Shown: piece after piece, positions 48,716 through 62,799 of the stretch
Layout: every line of letters begins with the position of its first letter
Position numbering within the stretch: position 1 is the stretch's first letter
From: Morinoia aosen
Lineage: Eukaryota; Arthropoda; Malacostraca; Amphipoda; Talitridae
Direction of reading: 5' to 3'
Assembly: GCA_030386875.1 (NCBI GenBank)
Contig: CM059567.1
Span: forward strand, 51,692,020-51,756,019
Length of the DNA: 64,000 bases
Notes under the pieces: model-generated
Told to the model about the DNA's origin: nothing
Database searches by the model: none
What the model saw: only the letters and a program-made list of their open reading frames with translations
Program-made: the position numbers and the translations under genes

Positions 48716-51700
48716 TCAGTCTGGGCCAGTCGATGGAGCGCTTCACGCCTGCTTTCAGTCGCCATCGAAGGTTGCGAGGCGAATACACTCGCCCACCCAC
48801 GCGCTCAAGGAATGACTGCGTAACCATCGACATTCAATGCTAATGTAGAGAATAAATTGCTCAGCTCGCAGACTAATGCATCAACGTTAACGGCTTAATG
48901 AAGTGTCTCTTTAAGACACACAGCGCCTCGTGATTCCGCTTAAATGCTGCTGGAAAAACATGAACGTTTAGTTTTAATCAATTTTCAATATGCATCGATA
49001 CTTCCCTTCACCTATGGCTTGCGGAAATCATAGATGGGACAATTATAATTGTGAGTCTGTGTAAGCGCTGGTGGAAGTTTAGAAATATAATAAATATTTA
49101 TATTTATAGATCCCAAAATTAGCATAGCGAAGAGGAATACAACTTCATTGCAGATAAGCATTTCGAAATTTCTTTCACAATTACACCATCACAATCACTC
49201 TTTTACCTCAATAAAATAGATTTTGAATATCTCAGCTGACAAAAACTTTATGTACATGAAGAACCTTTGGGTAATTACTTCAGATCAAGTTGAGATTGAT
49301 CAAATTTTAAGATAACTGGGACAATTTGGATTCCCTATATAACGTGAGTAGGAAATTGAACTTCAGAGGCCATAAACACAGACACTAGGATAAATATTTA
49401 CATTGTGCAAAACATAATCCACCTGCGTGATAGGCAGAGCGAGAGAAAACCGAGAAATAGACAAAGAGAAGACTAAATTGACTGCGAAAATAGGCATTTC
49501 CTAGATCACTCGTAAGTTGACAGGGATATGATAAAATAAAAATTACAAGAGCGAGAGGTCCCACAATTTCTTATAAAAGAGTTTACGTTTTAGCACATCT
49601 CCCAAGGGTATTTAACATCAAACACGTACACCCAGCTCTTCAAAAATGACCCCATTGGACAGTGTTTGCCGAAGCCCATTAATTACTTGATGAGATTAAT
49701 GATTGCATGACAGTTATAGACGGATACTTGCACTTCTAATAGTGAGTGAGATGCGTATTTGTGACAGGTTTGACTACTTTTCAAATTTTTCATGTGTTAG
49801 TTATTGATACGTGAACACAAAACCCAAATATTTATCTTGAAAAGAACGAGAATTAAATGTTTTAACACCCATGTACAGGTGGAGCCTATCTCCCAGTTAC
49901 GCTCATTTTGATATTCAAGCTATTCCACGACAAGAACTTGAGGCTAGAAATGAATACATACACACATATGCTCAGTTATATACGAATATGTAAGCATAGG
50001 AGAACCGCTATTATTATGGATGGTAATTACGTAACGGAAAAGTATTTTAACTACTTTTTTCCACCTACACAAAGAAAAGAAATTTCGAAATAATATGAAG
50101 GCTGTAAACTGCAAAGAGACGAGCATTGGAGTTGAATCTGTATCCTAAGAAAACCCATGAATATTTACCCTATAAAGTGAATTTCAAACCAAGTCATTTT
50201 CGATCTTCCAAACAGCTAAACAGAGTTCATCATTGAGAATTCACGGAAAGTTGCGGGGGAGAATTGAAAGGTGTAATGCGCTCATGGGCCATCACGCCTT
50301 GGAAAAATCTCGATAAAGTATGAAGTGGAACGCAGTACTGCGGAACAGAGGCTCGATATATTAGAACACAACTTATTATTTAAAAACAACGATACTTCAA
50401 TGCATTGAATGACATCCTTATCAGTGAGTATCTCAAAACCAAAGCCTTTAAAATAAACAACTCGCCTCAAGTGTACGATTTAAATGCACAATCCTATGTG
50501 AAATAAGAAAGGAAAACACATCGGCTGGCGTCCTTGAGAGCAGTGATGCATTATGAAGAGAACAGAGTACAGAGTAGGACGGGGCAGAGCGAGCGTAGGA
50601 GAGGCCCCTGCAATAAATAAGATAACGTGAGCAGTGCGGCACCGCAAAAACCAGGAACACCTCCGGCACGACTGACCGTCTCAGGAGAACATGACATCAC
50701 AGCTACGTACTCTTGACCACTCCACACTTAATAAGATGAGCAAACTAAGGAATCATATGACTTCCAGGCGCTGTCTCGAGTGCGTTGTATCCACCCAAAA
50801 AAAAAACTGTGCCTATTTGAGTGTGCTTTGGCTTGTAACCGGTGTCGTAAATGCTTGATTAGGTGTTTTTAAAGCGAATTTTTGGCTTCCGTCGTTAGTA
50901 AACTGAAAAGTGTAGAGGAATTATCCTATCAGTTGGAGTGTAGTGAATTAAGCCGCACAATGAGTCTGACAATAGTTGTAAAACTAAATGGAGTAAATCT
51001 CTACACGCACATGACCCTGTTTGCTCGATGATGTGAAATATTTTAAACAGTAGGCAGAGAAGCCCTTTATTTAACACACAGCTCGGACTGAGGAGGGCTT
51101 TTCACGATGAGAGAAATTCAAGATTGATCGTCCAAGAATGAGCGGTCAAGGGTTTCTGGAAGATTAAAACTCGCCACGCACAGCATTAAGTTGTCAGACA
51201 GTAAAATTAGTTTCAGAAATGTTAATTCTCAGAGGTCTATTGCCTCGCAGATTGAGCAGTCACGAGAGAATGTTAGCAATTCACGAACACAAAACATGAA
51301 AGCTTCGGACACTTCAAAAGTGACTTTTTAATATATTTTGATGATAGACACTGTCAGCGTAAGTGAATGCCAAGAAGGAAATTTATCACACGAATATAAA
51401 TAGGCGTATACATCATAGGTCAAAGTGGATTAACAAAAACGATTAGAAAACTAAGTTAGTGGCAACTTCGTCAGCGCTGCTGCATTTGGAAACATTAAGA
51501 ATGAACTTGAAATCCCAACCTTCAAGGTGTATGACAATAAGTTGGAGATGCATAAATTCAGAAACAAAAATTGATTTTAATCCGGGGCATTTCTGAAGCA
51601 GGTTTATCAGAACTATTCAAAATGACGCAGGACAACTTCAGATGAAGCGGTGTTCCGTGCATTTGGATGCAAACCTTAGCGTTGTGTTGCAGTGTCCTGC

Positions 51701-52072
51701 GTTATGATTGCATAAAAGTGGGAAATAATAATGAAGGTACTATTGCAGGACCCTGCAACTCAACTCTTCACTTGGCATCCACTGAAACGGCCTTTACTTA
51801 AAAAAAACTTTGACGAATTGTGCAGCACGAGCAGGATTCGTGCGCAAGGTTACCTATCACTGAGTGAATGTGGTGTCCACGTCAAGTGTTAACTTATACA
51901 GACACGCGCGGAAATCCTGATAGAAACGTCATATTTTGAGCTATTCTGAGTAGCGCACATCGCACGTAGTTAGAACATTAATTGTCGGTGAGCTTGGCCA
52001 GCTTACAAAAATGAGCCCTCTAAGCTAATGCGGTCATTTGAATCTTGAGTCAGTAGAAGCAATTCTTTTGTA
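48716..52072. other. Unassigned stretch
   Basis: Apart from the short open tail at the array edge (48716-48843), no gene, RNA or array was recognised. Confidence 0.5.
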
Positions 52073-52253
52073 AGTATGGTTGTGAAAAACATTTCCTACT
52101 GTTTTGGAAGATTTCATGAGTATGACAGGAAAAACGCATCCTACCATGGCGAAAGATGGCATAAGTAAAGTTGTGAAAACGTCTACGGCTGTAGTGGAAG
52201 ATTACACGAGTAAGATTGTAAAAACGTCTTCTTCAATAGTGGAAAATTTCACC
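52073..52253 (+). repeat. 45-bp tandem repeat with coding-like substitutions (4 copies)
   Basis: Units begin at 52073 (46 bases), 52119, 52164 and 52209. The last three read in one frame as SMTGKTHPTMAKDGI, SKVVKTSTAVVEDYT and SKIVKTSSSIVENFT. The last two differ only by synonymous or conservative changes (V/I, T/S, D/N, Y/F). The frame continues to a stop at 52314-52316. No gene model could be built around it. Confidence 0.75.
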
Positions 52254-52316
52254 ACGGATAAATTCAAACGAGGCTCAATGCAAGAGCGCGACACATGCAC
52301 TGTTCGGGGTGTGTAA

Positions 52317-53109
52317 GTCAGTAGCTGACACACCAACGGAACCCGAAAACATTGACGTGTAATTATAGTAAGATCAACGTTTAATAATTCCACACATGTC
52401 GTCTAACGACAACAAGGCACCAGAACATTCAACGGGCGGGCCAGTGCTAACATCACACGCACTTTACCACTGCAACGGACTGAACGCGGAAACGAAAGTT
52501 ATCAGCATAGTCTTGCAATACGGAGGAGTCGGTCAGTTTTACGCTTAATTACTTCACAGTTAGAATAAAATTTAGCGTGCTCAACAAACCTATTAAGCGC
52601 TAATTTGCATACAATGAAAGGCTAGAAGGGTTCCATTGAAGATTAGGTAATTTTATATTTTACGACCACAGCGACCCAAGAGTATTTAAACAGTACCCTT
52701 GGATGCACAAATTACCAGGACTCCCAAATGACCATAACAATTAACTATATAGAAACATATTAAATTGACATCAGCATTCTTATGCATCAGGCTGCATCAT
52801 TTTTTATTCTAAGAGAAAAAGCGCGCAGAAAATGATGGATCTGAACCCATAATAACATATAGAAAATATCGCCGAAGTTAGACAAAGATTAAATAGGTTT
52901 TACCTGTATCAAAACTATGTTTAGACTACGATAAACGATAAATTCCCATCTGCGAAGAACTTAAAAGTCTCATTTATGGAACTCCAAAGACAATTCCCAA
53001 AAATACTCCTCACTGCAAGGATGTTCCAATTTTCTGGTCGTAAATTATACAGACAGTTCAAAGTCTGAAAGCATCTCAAAATTCGAATAAATTTATTTAA
53101 GAACCTACG
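52317..53109. other. Unassigned stretch
   Basis: Nothing recognisable. Confidence 0.5.
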
Positions 53110-53421
53110 ACGAACGACAAGGAAAGAAAGGAAGTCACCATTAGGTGTGGAATAAGGTAACAGGGCATCTATGGACAATGTGTGCCGTCACACATTGTCC
53201 ATAGAAACGGTAAGTTTCAAACGATCTTTTAGAACACGGTAAGAGTTGACGAATCTCATGTGCTAAAAAAAGAAAGTAGTGAACCAGAGAAAGATGATCT
53301 GTAACAAAGCAAAATCCTACTTCATCATAAAGGAGGCGTTTCTAACTTTCAACATAGAACCTCACACCTTCCTCCTAGGAACGGATTCCCACAGAAACAA
53401 TGCTCGTACCTTCCTGAGGGG
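53110..53421 (+). repeat. Dispersed element, copy with a perfect hairpin
   Basis: Family landmarks (ggaagtcaccattaggtgtg, agtgaaccagagaaagatga, aacctcacaccttcctccta, cctgagggg) surround a perfect inverted repeat at 53169-53204: ctatggacaatgtgtg, loop ccgt, cacacattgtccatag. Confidence 0.8.
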
Positions 53422-56400
53422 ATCACAACTGAAATTGAAATCTAGTGGAGCATTGAGGCTACCCAACTCAGTCTCTCACACAGCATTACTCGACACACAC
53501 TAATATATTCACAATTTCGTAGTCCAAATTCGCACACAACGCAAGCAGTACATAGACACTACAGCTAAACGTCATACCTCAAGTCAATATTTCAACGACC
53601 TTCGATCACGCAAAAATCTTCAACACGCATGGAACGCAGAAACGTAAACACACACTGACCAAGTTTGACGGTCACAAAACTCGATACGCAATGCCAAACA
53701 CGGCGCAGCCACAAGAGGACGATGTCAAGACGCAATGAGAGTGCACAGTGCGCTAACACAATGCGGTGTCTAATGACTGCTCAAAGGGCTATTGGGCAGC
53801 AAGAAAACTATTCAAATGTTCGAGGCGATTTGAGGAGATAAAGGAGGAGGCGCCCGATGCGGGCACAGAGGCACCTTAATGGGCACAATCTACGGCACGG
53901 TGACAACTTTTTGCGCCATGGACACTTGCAGAGTAGGGATGCATTCGCGGTCGTGGGCGGTGCAGGTGAGCAACTCTCCTTTATCCTTCAGGTATCGTGC
54001 GTTAAATGAATTTATTTTCTAGTGTCTACGAAAAATGTCGCACATGTTCCACAGGTTCCGAAGCAAATGCTAATCAGAAATCTGGTTTCTAAGAATGAGA
54101 GCTGCGTTATCCTGCGATGTAGAACTACTTGCACACAAATAGTAGGTAAAATTCTCGCTCAAAATGATATAGATTCTACTTGGCAGGTGTTGAGATGTAT
54201 TTGTTTTAAGAAATTAACTTTTCTAATGAGCTAGGCAAGCTGAGGAACCGCAAATGAAATTCGCACAATGGAGCTACTAAAAAACAATAAAAATGGGACA
54301 CTCAACTAGGGCCGTCGAAAGAGGTTTCGTTCAATTGAAAAATACAAGTTGAAATCAAATTGAAGCATCTTCCAAGAACCATATTATTAAAACCTTTAAA
54401 GCGAGCCAAGCTTCATTAAACAGTTACCTAAAATCTCAATTAAACGTAATTTCAAACGTTTCGGCCGGACGCAATGTGTGTTAGAACGGAGTTACAATGT
54501 GGTAAAAAAAATTAGGACACAAGGGAATTTTAACCGTCCTCTTCACCACGTTTTACTGTAAATTCAATCACTGATAAGGGTAAGTGACCGAAACTATTGA
54601 AACTGAGATTTGTCTACAGGTTTTTAAGGTTTTACTGACATTTTTGGTGATAGGTTTATTGGTTTTTGTTTTATTTTAATTTTTATAAATGTTCAGTGTT
54701 GTGCGCTAAAAACAAAAACAACGTTCTTATAAAAACAAAAACAATGTTCTTTTGTTTTTAATAAAGGATGTTTCATCTCATGTACGAATCATACTGAGCA
54801 TTTATTTTCGTGAGTAAATGTTATTTTCTACACGGCAAATAAATAGAAACAAAATAGTGCACAAATAAGGGAACGTGGTTGTGAAATTATTCAGTACATT
54901 GCTTTCAGCATCATAACGCAATACTGAAGTAATGACAGACTGGTTCAGAAATTCAACAATCTAGCGCATTTTAATACAGGAGTTTGTTGCAACAACCGCT
55001 GAGTTTCACGTTTCAAACCATGTTTTTTTGCTGGTATCATAATATAGAAACACGGAGAAAAAAAAGCATTGAAATAACTAATCCTCAGAAATGACTACGG
55101 TGCGCACGTGCAGTATTTGTAGTGCCCATGTAAAGTAATAAGTGGCATTCCAAATAAAATTTGAGAACACTCACTTCACCTGAAATTACAGAATTGAGCA
55201 ATAAAATGCGAGGATTTTTCATTTCAGCACTCGGGCTAGCACAGGAAGCAGAAAACATGTAACAAACTAATTAAAGGCGAATTTCGAACATCAAAACTCG
55301 TAACCCAGAATGGGATGGGAGTTATCAGAGAACTTATTTTTCCTCAAAAGTTCACTCCAGCTGACTCACTCTCCTCGAATGATTCACTTCTCAGCCAAGG
55401 CGCGAAGTCGTCCGAAAGAGCAGCAAACACCCGAGTTAGATCATGGAAACTGAGACATGCAGAACAAATTAACGCCGACATCAGCCAAAAAATCTCCACT
55501 TCAATTCTCTAACGAGCTCAACAGTTGCAATTAGCTCACTCTCGTGTGCTTAAGAAAACTGGGCAAAACACTCTTTCCGTTCAAATTTAGGCGGCAACTG
55601 GGTGATATGATCTGATACCTCCTTAAGGGAAGTCAGAGACATGAGCAATTGCCGCCATCTCTTCATCAGGCGCGCGGCAAGACGGAGGAGTCATGGATGA
55701 AGTCCTCAGTCTCATCACAGCGCTGCCGCTTCTGTCGGGCTGCTAACAGAAATTTTCCACGACGAGTTTTCCCGCATCGTCTTCACGTGTTTGGTTACAC
55801 ATACGCGAGATGAGGCGTGCATAAATGTATAAGAGTAAATATACACATTTTATAGGTGCCTTTTGACTCAGTTTCGAGATTCGTCCGCTTTGGCGACCCT
55901 AATGAAGTCGGGCCTCATTCACGCCATCTCACATACGGCGCCTCAGTTTAGGAGGGTAACGCTTCTGTTCTCGCTAGTATAAAGGCGCTTATTGAGCGCC
56001 TGTGGACGAAATAAAACTATTCTCAAAACAATGAGCGCCTCACAGTTTGATAATAGCGAAAATCCGCCTTGGTTAAATAAGAGTCAGAATGCGGCCATTA
56101 GTTTTGGAAATATTGGCGAGTGGTGCCTAAAATTACCTGCGATGTCGCCCACATAATCGACCACTCTTTTTGGTAACACATAGAAATTGTAGATGATCTG
56201 ATTAGTTTGGTTTCCACAGTGTAAGCTGTGTGGAAACGTGTAAAATCTCTCTTTCATGGAGTGAATACTTTCAAAGATTTATCACTTTAGATCACTTCAC
56301 TTGCAATGGCTCAGGTTTTTTTAATAGTATTTTCTGTGAAATTTAATGTTAAGTATTGCTTTATTACAGCCGAAGATAAATTTTGCAATACACTGAAATA

Positions 56401-59400
56401 CGTAAATTAGAAGAGATTAGTTTTGTCAAAGCGCTCCATTTGTGAAAACGTGATTTGGCAGCTTTCCTTACATTCCGCATTGCAGGAACCATACTAACAA
56501 AAATATTTAGTCTTTTTTTAATGTGTTTCTAAGAAAAAAAAACCATCAAACTGAACGAAAAACTGAAAAAATGCTTCTGTATAAATTAGAACATTATATT
56601 TCTCCGAAGAAAAGGTTTGAATTTTTTGTACGACGCCCTAAAGCATAATGGAATACATCGGATTTATTGGAAACCCAGACCAATGGCCAATAGATTATCA
56701 GAAACAGATGTTGAAGCTCTAACAAGAAATCATACAAGCAACACAATGGTGCCATAATTCAGAAAAACATCGCGAAACTATTGAAAATATTTAGAACATC
56801 ATGAATTCAAGATCTGATACCTTAAATCTGCAAGCATGACATGAAGAGAAAATTTAAAACCCACCAATATTACGAGCGTCATCAAGTTTCTGCCCCGTCT
56901 CCAAACTCGATCAGCGTCTTCAGTTGCGACAAAAGTAAAAACCTTGACAATGTTAACAGAAGGCCCGACATCAGCAGCATCATGGATACCAACCGCAGTA
57001 TTAACAGCAACAGCATTCAACAACGAAGACAGTCGCAGGCCTCTGAGGTGTTGGTTTCGAGCACCGCTGTCAATGAGAAAACACGTCTTTTTCGAGATCA
57101 GATGGCTCTAGATGGCGCCAGACAATACAGTCAATTAAGCAACAATGTGGACACCGCTTTCGCTACTCGACCATGCCACCGCTCGGTCAGTGCTCACCCA
57201 GGGATGAAAGAGACTCGGCAAAAATTATGAAATGGCCCGGATGAAGGTACACGAGGGCTGATGAAAGATAAACTACAATTTGTTTGGTAACTAGAAGGCA
57301 GATAAACAATACTAGATAAAGGTCAGGAGAACAGTGTACGACCGTGGGGAGAGGCTGTGAGAGACATAAATAATACTGAAGATATCGCAAGGTCAAAGGC
57401 TTAAAACGCGGTATATAGTACTAAAGAAAAACGGAGAATTGATGAGGAATAAATAAACAATAAGAAGAGCATAACTGAAGGATGAGTTATAATTTGAGAA
57501 TTTTAAGGAGCTGACATGGCTCCAATTAATGTCAATAAAAGTACAACATAGTAATTGCAGTTTTTGAATCTTGGGTAGCGTACAACAGACCATAAAAATG
57601 TAGGAACAGCATAGAAGATGCTGAACAAAGAAACAATTGCTTAGTAATATTAGCCAAAAAGCAAATTGGTTAGAAGAGCTTACGATGGTTGAAAGCTATA
57701 TTGAAAGATCGCTGGAAGTATCTAAAAAATGAGGAAAACGTCGATGACAGTAGGAACCTGCCGTGTTTCTAACTTACATCAAGTTACATGACTACCAAAT
57801 AACACAAGAGATCGGAAAATTGGACGAAGACGATAACTGAAATCACCCATGAGACATTTGAAGCTAGTGAAGCTTTCGAATTATAATGAAAAGCATTGAG
57901 ACACTTGGATGCCGATAGAAATGCAGTAGTCATTCACACTTGAAAATATTTAACCTCACTTCGAAATTTAGTAAAAATGTATAAGTAGGGTTCGTCCAAG
58001 CTCTACCAACATAATCTTATACGAAGGACAATTATTCTAGGCAGACCGTACACTTAATGAACCAAAATTAGCAAAATAAACTAGTCAAATGACTTAAATC
58101 CTCCGTGCACAAAGAACAGTGCAGCAGCAAACATGACAATGAGCTCAGTCCCGTGGGCCCAAGACTAGTTGCTGGCGTCCGCCTCGATTCCGACGAACAA
58201 GCCAAGCCTGCTGTAAATCGGCCTCACCCAGATTACCATCCGAGACAATCGCTAAACGATCGCTTCACTCCTCCACATCCAATGTCTACACGCGTTACCA
58301 AGACGGCTGAAAAATGCCCGCCGCTTAATTTACGTACTGTCGTTCATGCTTACGACATCTAAGGGGAGCTATACCAATTCGTTCTGCTAGTCATTACAGC
58401 AACTCAAAGAGGAAGCGGGGAATCTTCGCGCACACTGGCACCTCATGACACGCAAACATGGTGTTTTTTGTTCGTGTAAAAAATGTTTTGATAACGGTTT
58501 TGAGGAATTCTTCTTGGATCAACGGCGGCGTGGACGAATACATGCGAATGATGAATGCAAAAAATGCATTAATATTAATACTCGAAGAAGGCATACTCAA
58601 TCTTATCTGTGCAACAATAGGAAATTATTTACTGATGCGAAACATCTCACCTTTGCAAAATGATGTGTGATTTGCTTAACTTTTATTGACAGCATGCGCA
58701 TACAAATACGTCTTCAGATACACATTGGCTTACAGGTGCACAGCATACCGACGTTCACGCCCACATAAATGCCAAAATCTCTTAAATCTATCCACTGCAT
58801 CTTTTCTGGTCGCTTTTGATGTGTCAACTGGCTGAAGGTTCTCCGTGGTCCTCAAAATGAAGGTTGGCTCTGGAAGCCAAACAAGAGCAGGCAGCGGCGC
58901 AGTTTGTCCAGCATCGGTAAGCAGGAGATAGCAGGAGTAGCTCGCGCAGCAGCCAAGATAACGGAAATATCAAAGGAGCAACAATCTTGACATGACGGGA
59001 CAAATGTTGTGATACAAAACACGGAAACTTCAAACTTCATTTTATATGCACTCAACGGGGAAACATTAGTTGCCGAAGATAGCAACTCACTGGAATGTCA
59101 TATAAACATTGAACTTGCCAAGTTATGACGCAAGAGGTGGAAAATAAAAACAATTTGTATAGATTTCATGTTAAGCGAGTTTCAATCGAAATTCTTGAAC
59201 GTAATGAGAACGGAATTTAACTTTTGAACTAACAATCCGAGTGATTTTGAAACTCCTCAGTTCTTATGATTAACATCCACCAAGCATGGGACGCTTGGTC
59301 AGATTAAGAGCTCAGATAAATATGGCATTGCATATGAAAGAAGAAACATCTCAGGTCTATTGTTCCCGAGTTTTGACTTTTGGTGGCTTACAAGTGCTTT

Positions 59401-61124
59401 AGGGGCGGACGCAGCTGATATCCTCATTGTCGTCTTCGCGGGTTCCTTTTCGCTAAGCTCTATGGAACATGCATGAAGTAGATGAAGTCAGCACTAGTGT
59501 CCTATGTCCACATAACCAATAAGAGACAAAATCTTCAAAACCAGTAATCTTTATGTTGGCTCAAGTCCTCATATCATAAATCATGTCCAATCGTTCATCG
59601 TTAGAACAGTGAATATAGAGCATGAAAGTGACAATAAAATGAGTGCTTCTCCTTGACGATGAAAAACCTACATTAGTCTCGCAGTGACGAAAGACGTGCC
59701 CAATTTTTTTGCAGCGCGGTGCAATGGACGGCGAAGGAAGCTGACGTATAACACTGCTGCAGCCAGAGCTCCATGCATAGATGACATCCAACTCCCGAGT
59801 TTCTTTATCCGGCGCAGGGATAATTCGCGGTGCTTCGTTGCTCCGAGACGTTGCAGGGAGTTGCTTTTGCACACATCTTATCGGTAAGTTGTGTTCGTGT
59901 TTATTGAAGACCATTCACGGGAGAGCATGATAAGCACAGGTACGGTCCATAGGAATGATCAGCTGCCAATGCTATAGCTGATCTATAGCTGAGCGGTGCG
60001 TTCGTTTCAGGAATATTATTCCTAGGTCCTATAAAAGCCTTCGAGTTACTGACTGCAGCAAGTACTATGATTAAGGCTAGAAGATACAAGTTTTCTCTGC
60101 AATTTTTGCCATAAAAACGGGAATGAACTGTGGGTTCACCTTCATAAAACATTCGAAATAGAGCGAAGCAAAATACGCATTTCTCGGCTCCAGAAAGCAT
60201 GCAAAATCATGAAAACGATTTTTTTCAGTTTGATAATGAAGTATAGCGGTTCTCTCACGTAAGTGTGGGGCAAATGAAAGCAACTAGCGTGAAATTTTAA
60301 GCAACATTCTGATGTATACTGCACTAATGTCTCACTCAATTTAGTCTCACAAGGACGCAAATGAGGATGCCACCAATTTTGTGAACACACTTCATCTGAA
60401 TAAAAAGACGTCCACACAGATGCCAATACTTAACGGTAAATTTACATGCTTCAAAATGCCCTCTCCTGTGACTGATGGATTAAACAACGCATGGTTTCAA
60501 AAAACAACCCACCCACCTACAGCGCCTGTTCGGAATTCGCGATGAAACATATACATACGTTGGAAACATAAATCGCTGGCTTCGCGCGGTTACCTAAATC
60601 GCCTCGGAAATAATGAAAGACTTCCTGTTGTAAGAATAACAAGACTGAAGATCGATTGCTAGTTTCCTTTTCTAAAGCTCATGTGGAGCGAAAAAATTTC
60701 CTCCTCCAAAATGCAAGCTACAAAACATGTGCGGTTCTCACCGTCATAATCCTCCGTGCATTGAAACCAACAAAGAAGTCTCCAAATGAAGGCATTGGAA
60801 GCGGACAATATGAGCACGGACATCTATTTACTTCCTGAGATTCGTCCGTTATATCAGCCGGGATCAGCAACCACACGGCTGTAGGTTCCGGCAAGAGAGG
60901 AACAACTGCAAAAGGTTCAGTGAGACGGTGATGCCACATGATGATTAACTAGAGGTGTACTTGTATAACATGCAGCATCAAAAGTGGATACGCACAGACA
61001 CTGAAGAATAATTTTATCAGCATATACTCTGTTGTTTTTATATTTTTCCATTCTCCCTGAGCGAAATACCACTATAGTATCCATGAAAATTAGCACTACC
61101 ATGGGGAAAAAGAGAAGTCCTGAG
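53422..61124. other. Long unassigned stretch
   Basis: No firm gene. Open frames of 129 codons (56841-57230, +, polar and Ser/Arg-rich) and 85 codons (58105-58362, +) are the longest. Neither has recognisable similarity, so I do not call them. A 21-base direct repeat (aaaaacaaaaacaa-gttctt) lies at 54710-54760. Confidence 0.45.
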
Positions 61125-61445
61125 CTGGAAGGTGGGTACGCCTTTCTTTTTGTTGAAATGAATTGTTTTTAGTTTGTTACAGACCATCTTTTATCGGTTC
61201 ACTGCTGTTCTGTTTTTTAGCACCTACTATTTTCTTCTTCAATTTTTATCCATCTTCAGAAACTTCCATCCTATTTTACTGTTACTATTTATGTGCAGGG
61301 GATCTTGAGCGAGAACTTACCTTGTGCATAGGATTCCCGTTCTCTTGGCTCCATACTAAATGGTGCCTTCCTCCTTACTTGCTGGGGAACTCATTTGTGG
61401 TGGTTGAGGAGGCTCGAACTAACTCACCTACTCTATTCTAATTTG
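61125..61445 (-). repeat. Dispersed element, only clear copy in reverse orientation
   Basis: Read in reverse it shows ggttgaggaggctc-type start, ggaaggcaccatttagtatg, ctatgcacaaggtaa, gtgctaaaaaacagaacagc, agtgaaccgataaaagatgg and aacaaaaagaaaggc in the usual order. Confidence 0.85.
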
Positions 61446-62799
61446 CCGAGTAATGCTTAAAATTAGAGCACGAGGACATTTCTTTTACGTCTTCCACGAC
61501 ATTTATCACTACTGCTTAGAGATTGAGGAATTTACCGCATGCGTGAATATGAAAGCAGCAAAGAAAATAGAAAGACCACCTTCAAGATTTATCGAGTCTC
61601 GGCTTTTGTGGTAGTAACAGAATTCTCATGGTTCACGACAGTGAACGATGCCGGGAACTTTCAAAGCGAGAAAGGCCTCAATCTTTCAATAGGTCGTAAA
61701 GTGACTTGCAGCTGCAGGCGGCACTGCTAGAGTCATGCATCTACGTAGCTTTCAGCTCATACATCAATTAGTGAGAGGAAACATCTGATTCTTAAAGCGA
61801 TCACGTCAAAAGTGATTGACATCGAACAAACACATTAATTTTCTTTCAAACTGAGGGAAATGCGGTTGTTAGAAACTTTCGTTGATCTTCCGCCTTTCCA
61901 TGACATGGAATAGTTTTGCAGGCATGCGTGTGACTTACAAACTCAGTCTACCGGTTGAGCCACACCAGAGCAATCGAAGAAAAACATCGTTTTTGTGTGA
62001 CCAGAAGAGTTCCACAACTTTCTAGAACGGAACAGCTGAAGGGGACGGCGTGGACCCCAAAAACGACGGTTCGCCAAGATTGATTTCACATCAATTAAGC
62101 GAGGTGTGTGTAAAACGCTTGGCAGCAGAGAAGCGCTTAACAAAACGATGAGCTGCGAGCAAAAATGCGGTCCCTGAAGTCGCGAATTAGTTTCGCACAA
62201 GTTTGGACTTAAAATTAGTTTGGTAAACATATCGGACTTCGCACCAAGGTACGAATAATCACACTGGCTGGAAGTCACCGATTTTGGCAGAAGGCCGAAA
62301 GATCGCAGGACTCACTGCAGGTCACAAAACAATGCGTAAAGGGTCCACGGCCCCTGCGAATTAGGTTGTGCGAGCAAAGAGTTGAAGAAAAGATCCATAA
62401 AAAGGTAAAGAAAATGGCAGCTACAACGAGCGGGTAACGATGCATGTGAAGATTCCTCTATTGAGATGAAATTACAAAGGTCTTTGTTAAAACCTGAATC
62501 TTGAAAAAGTTTAAAAACTGAATTTAAAAAAAAAGTTAAAAGCCTGAAGGGAATAGAATTTATTTACTTTAAGCAAGACATTTGATTTCAATATATCAAC
62601 TCACGATTGGTTACAACTATTTGATAAACTTCAATAGAATTATAATAGTGTCAAGAGAAAATATTCCTAAAGTATTTACATGGCTAGGGCTTTGCTATAT
62701 GGTCAGTAACATATAAACGCTATAAATAAATCATTGATTTACTGTTGCAGTTGTCTTCTGAACAATATCACCTAAGTAAATTTATTCTCGGTTAAATTA
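61446..62799. other. Unassigned stretch
   Basis: Nothing recognisable. Confidence 0.45.

Noticed and set aside
53877-53965. Short plus-strand frame MGTIYGTVTTFCAMDTCRVG ending GTGCAG|GTGAGC
   Set aside because: Isolated donor-ended frame with no partner exon; likely chance in a GC-richer patch.
58859-58918. Possible plus-strand first exon: ATG in caaaATGA context, MKVGSGSQTRAGSGAVCPAS, then TCG|GTAAGC
   Set aside because: Good start context and donor, but no downstream exon or recognisable protein could be found.
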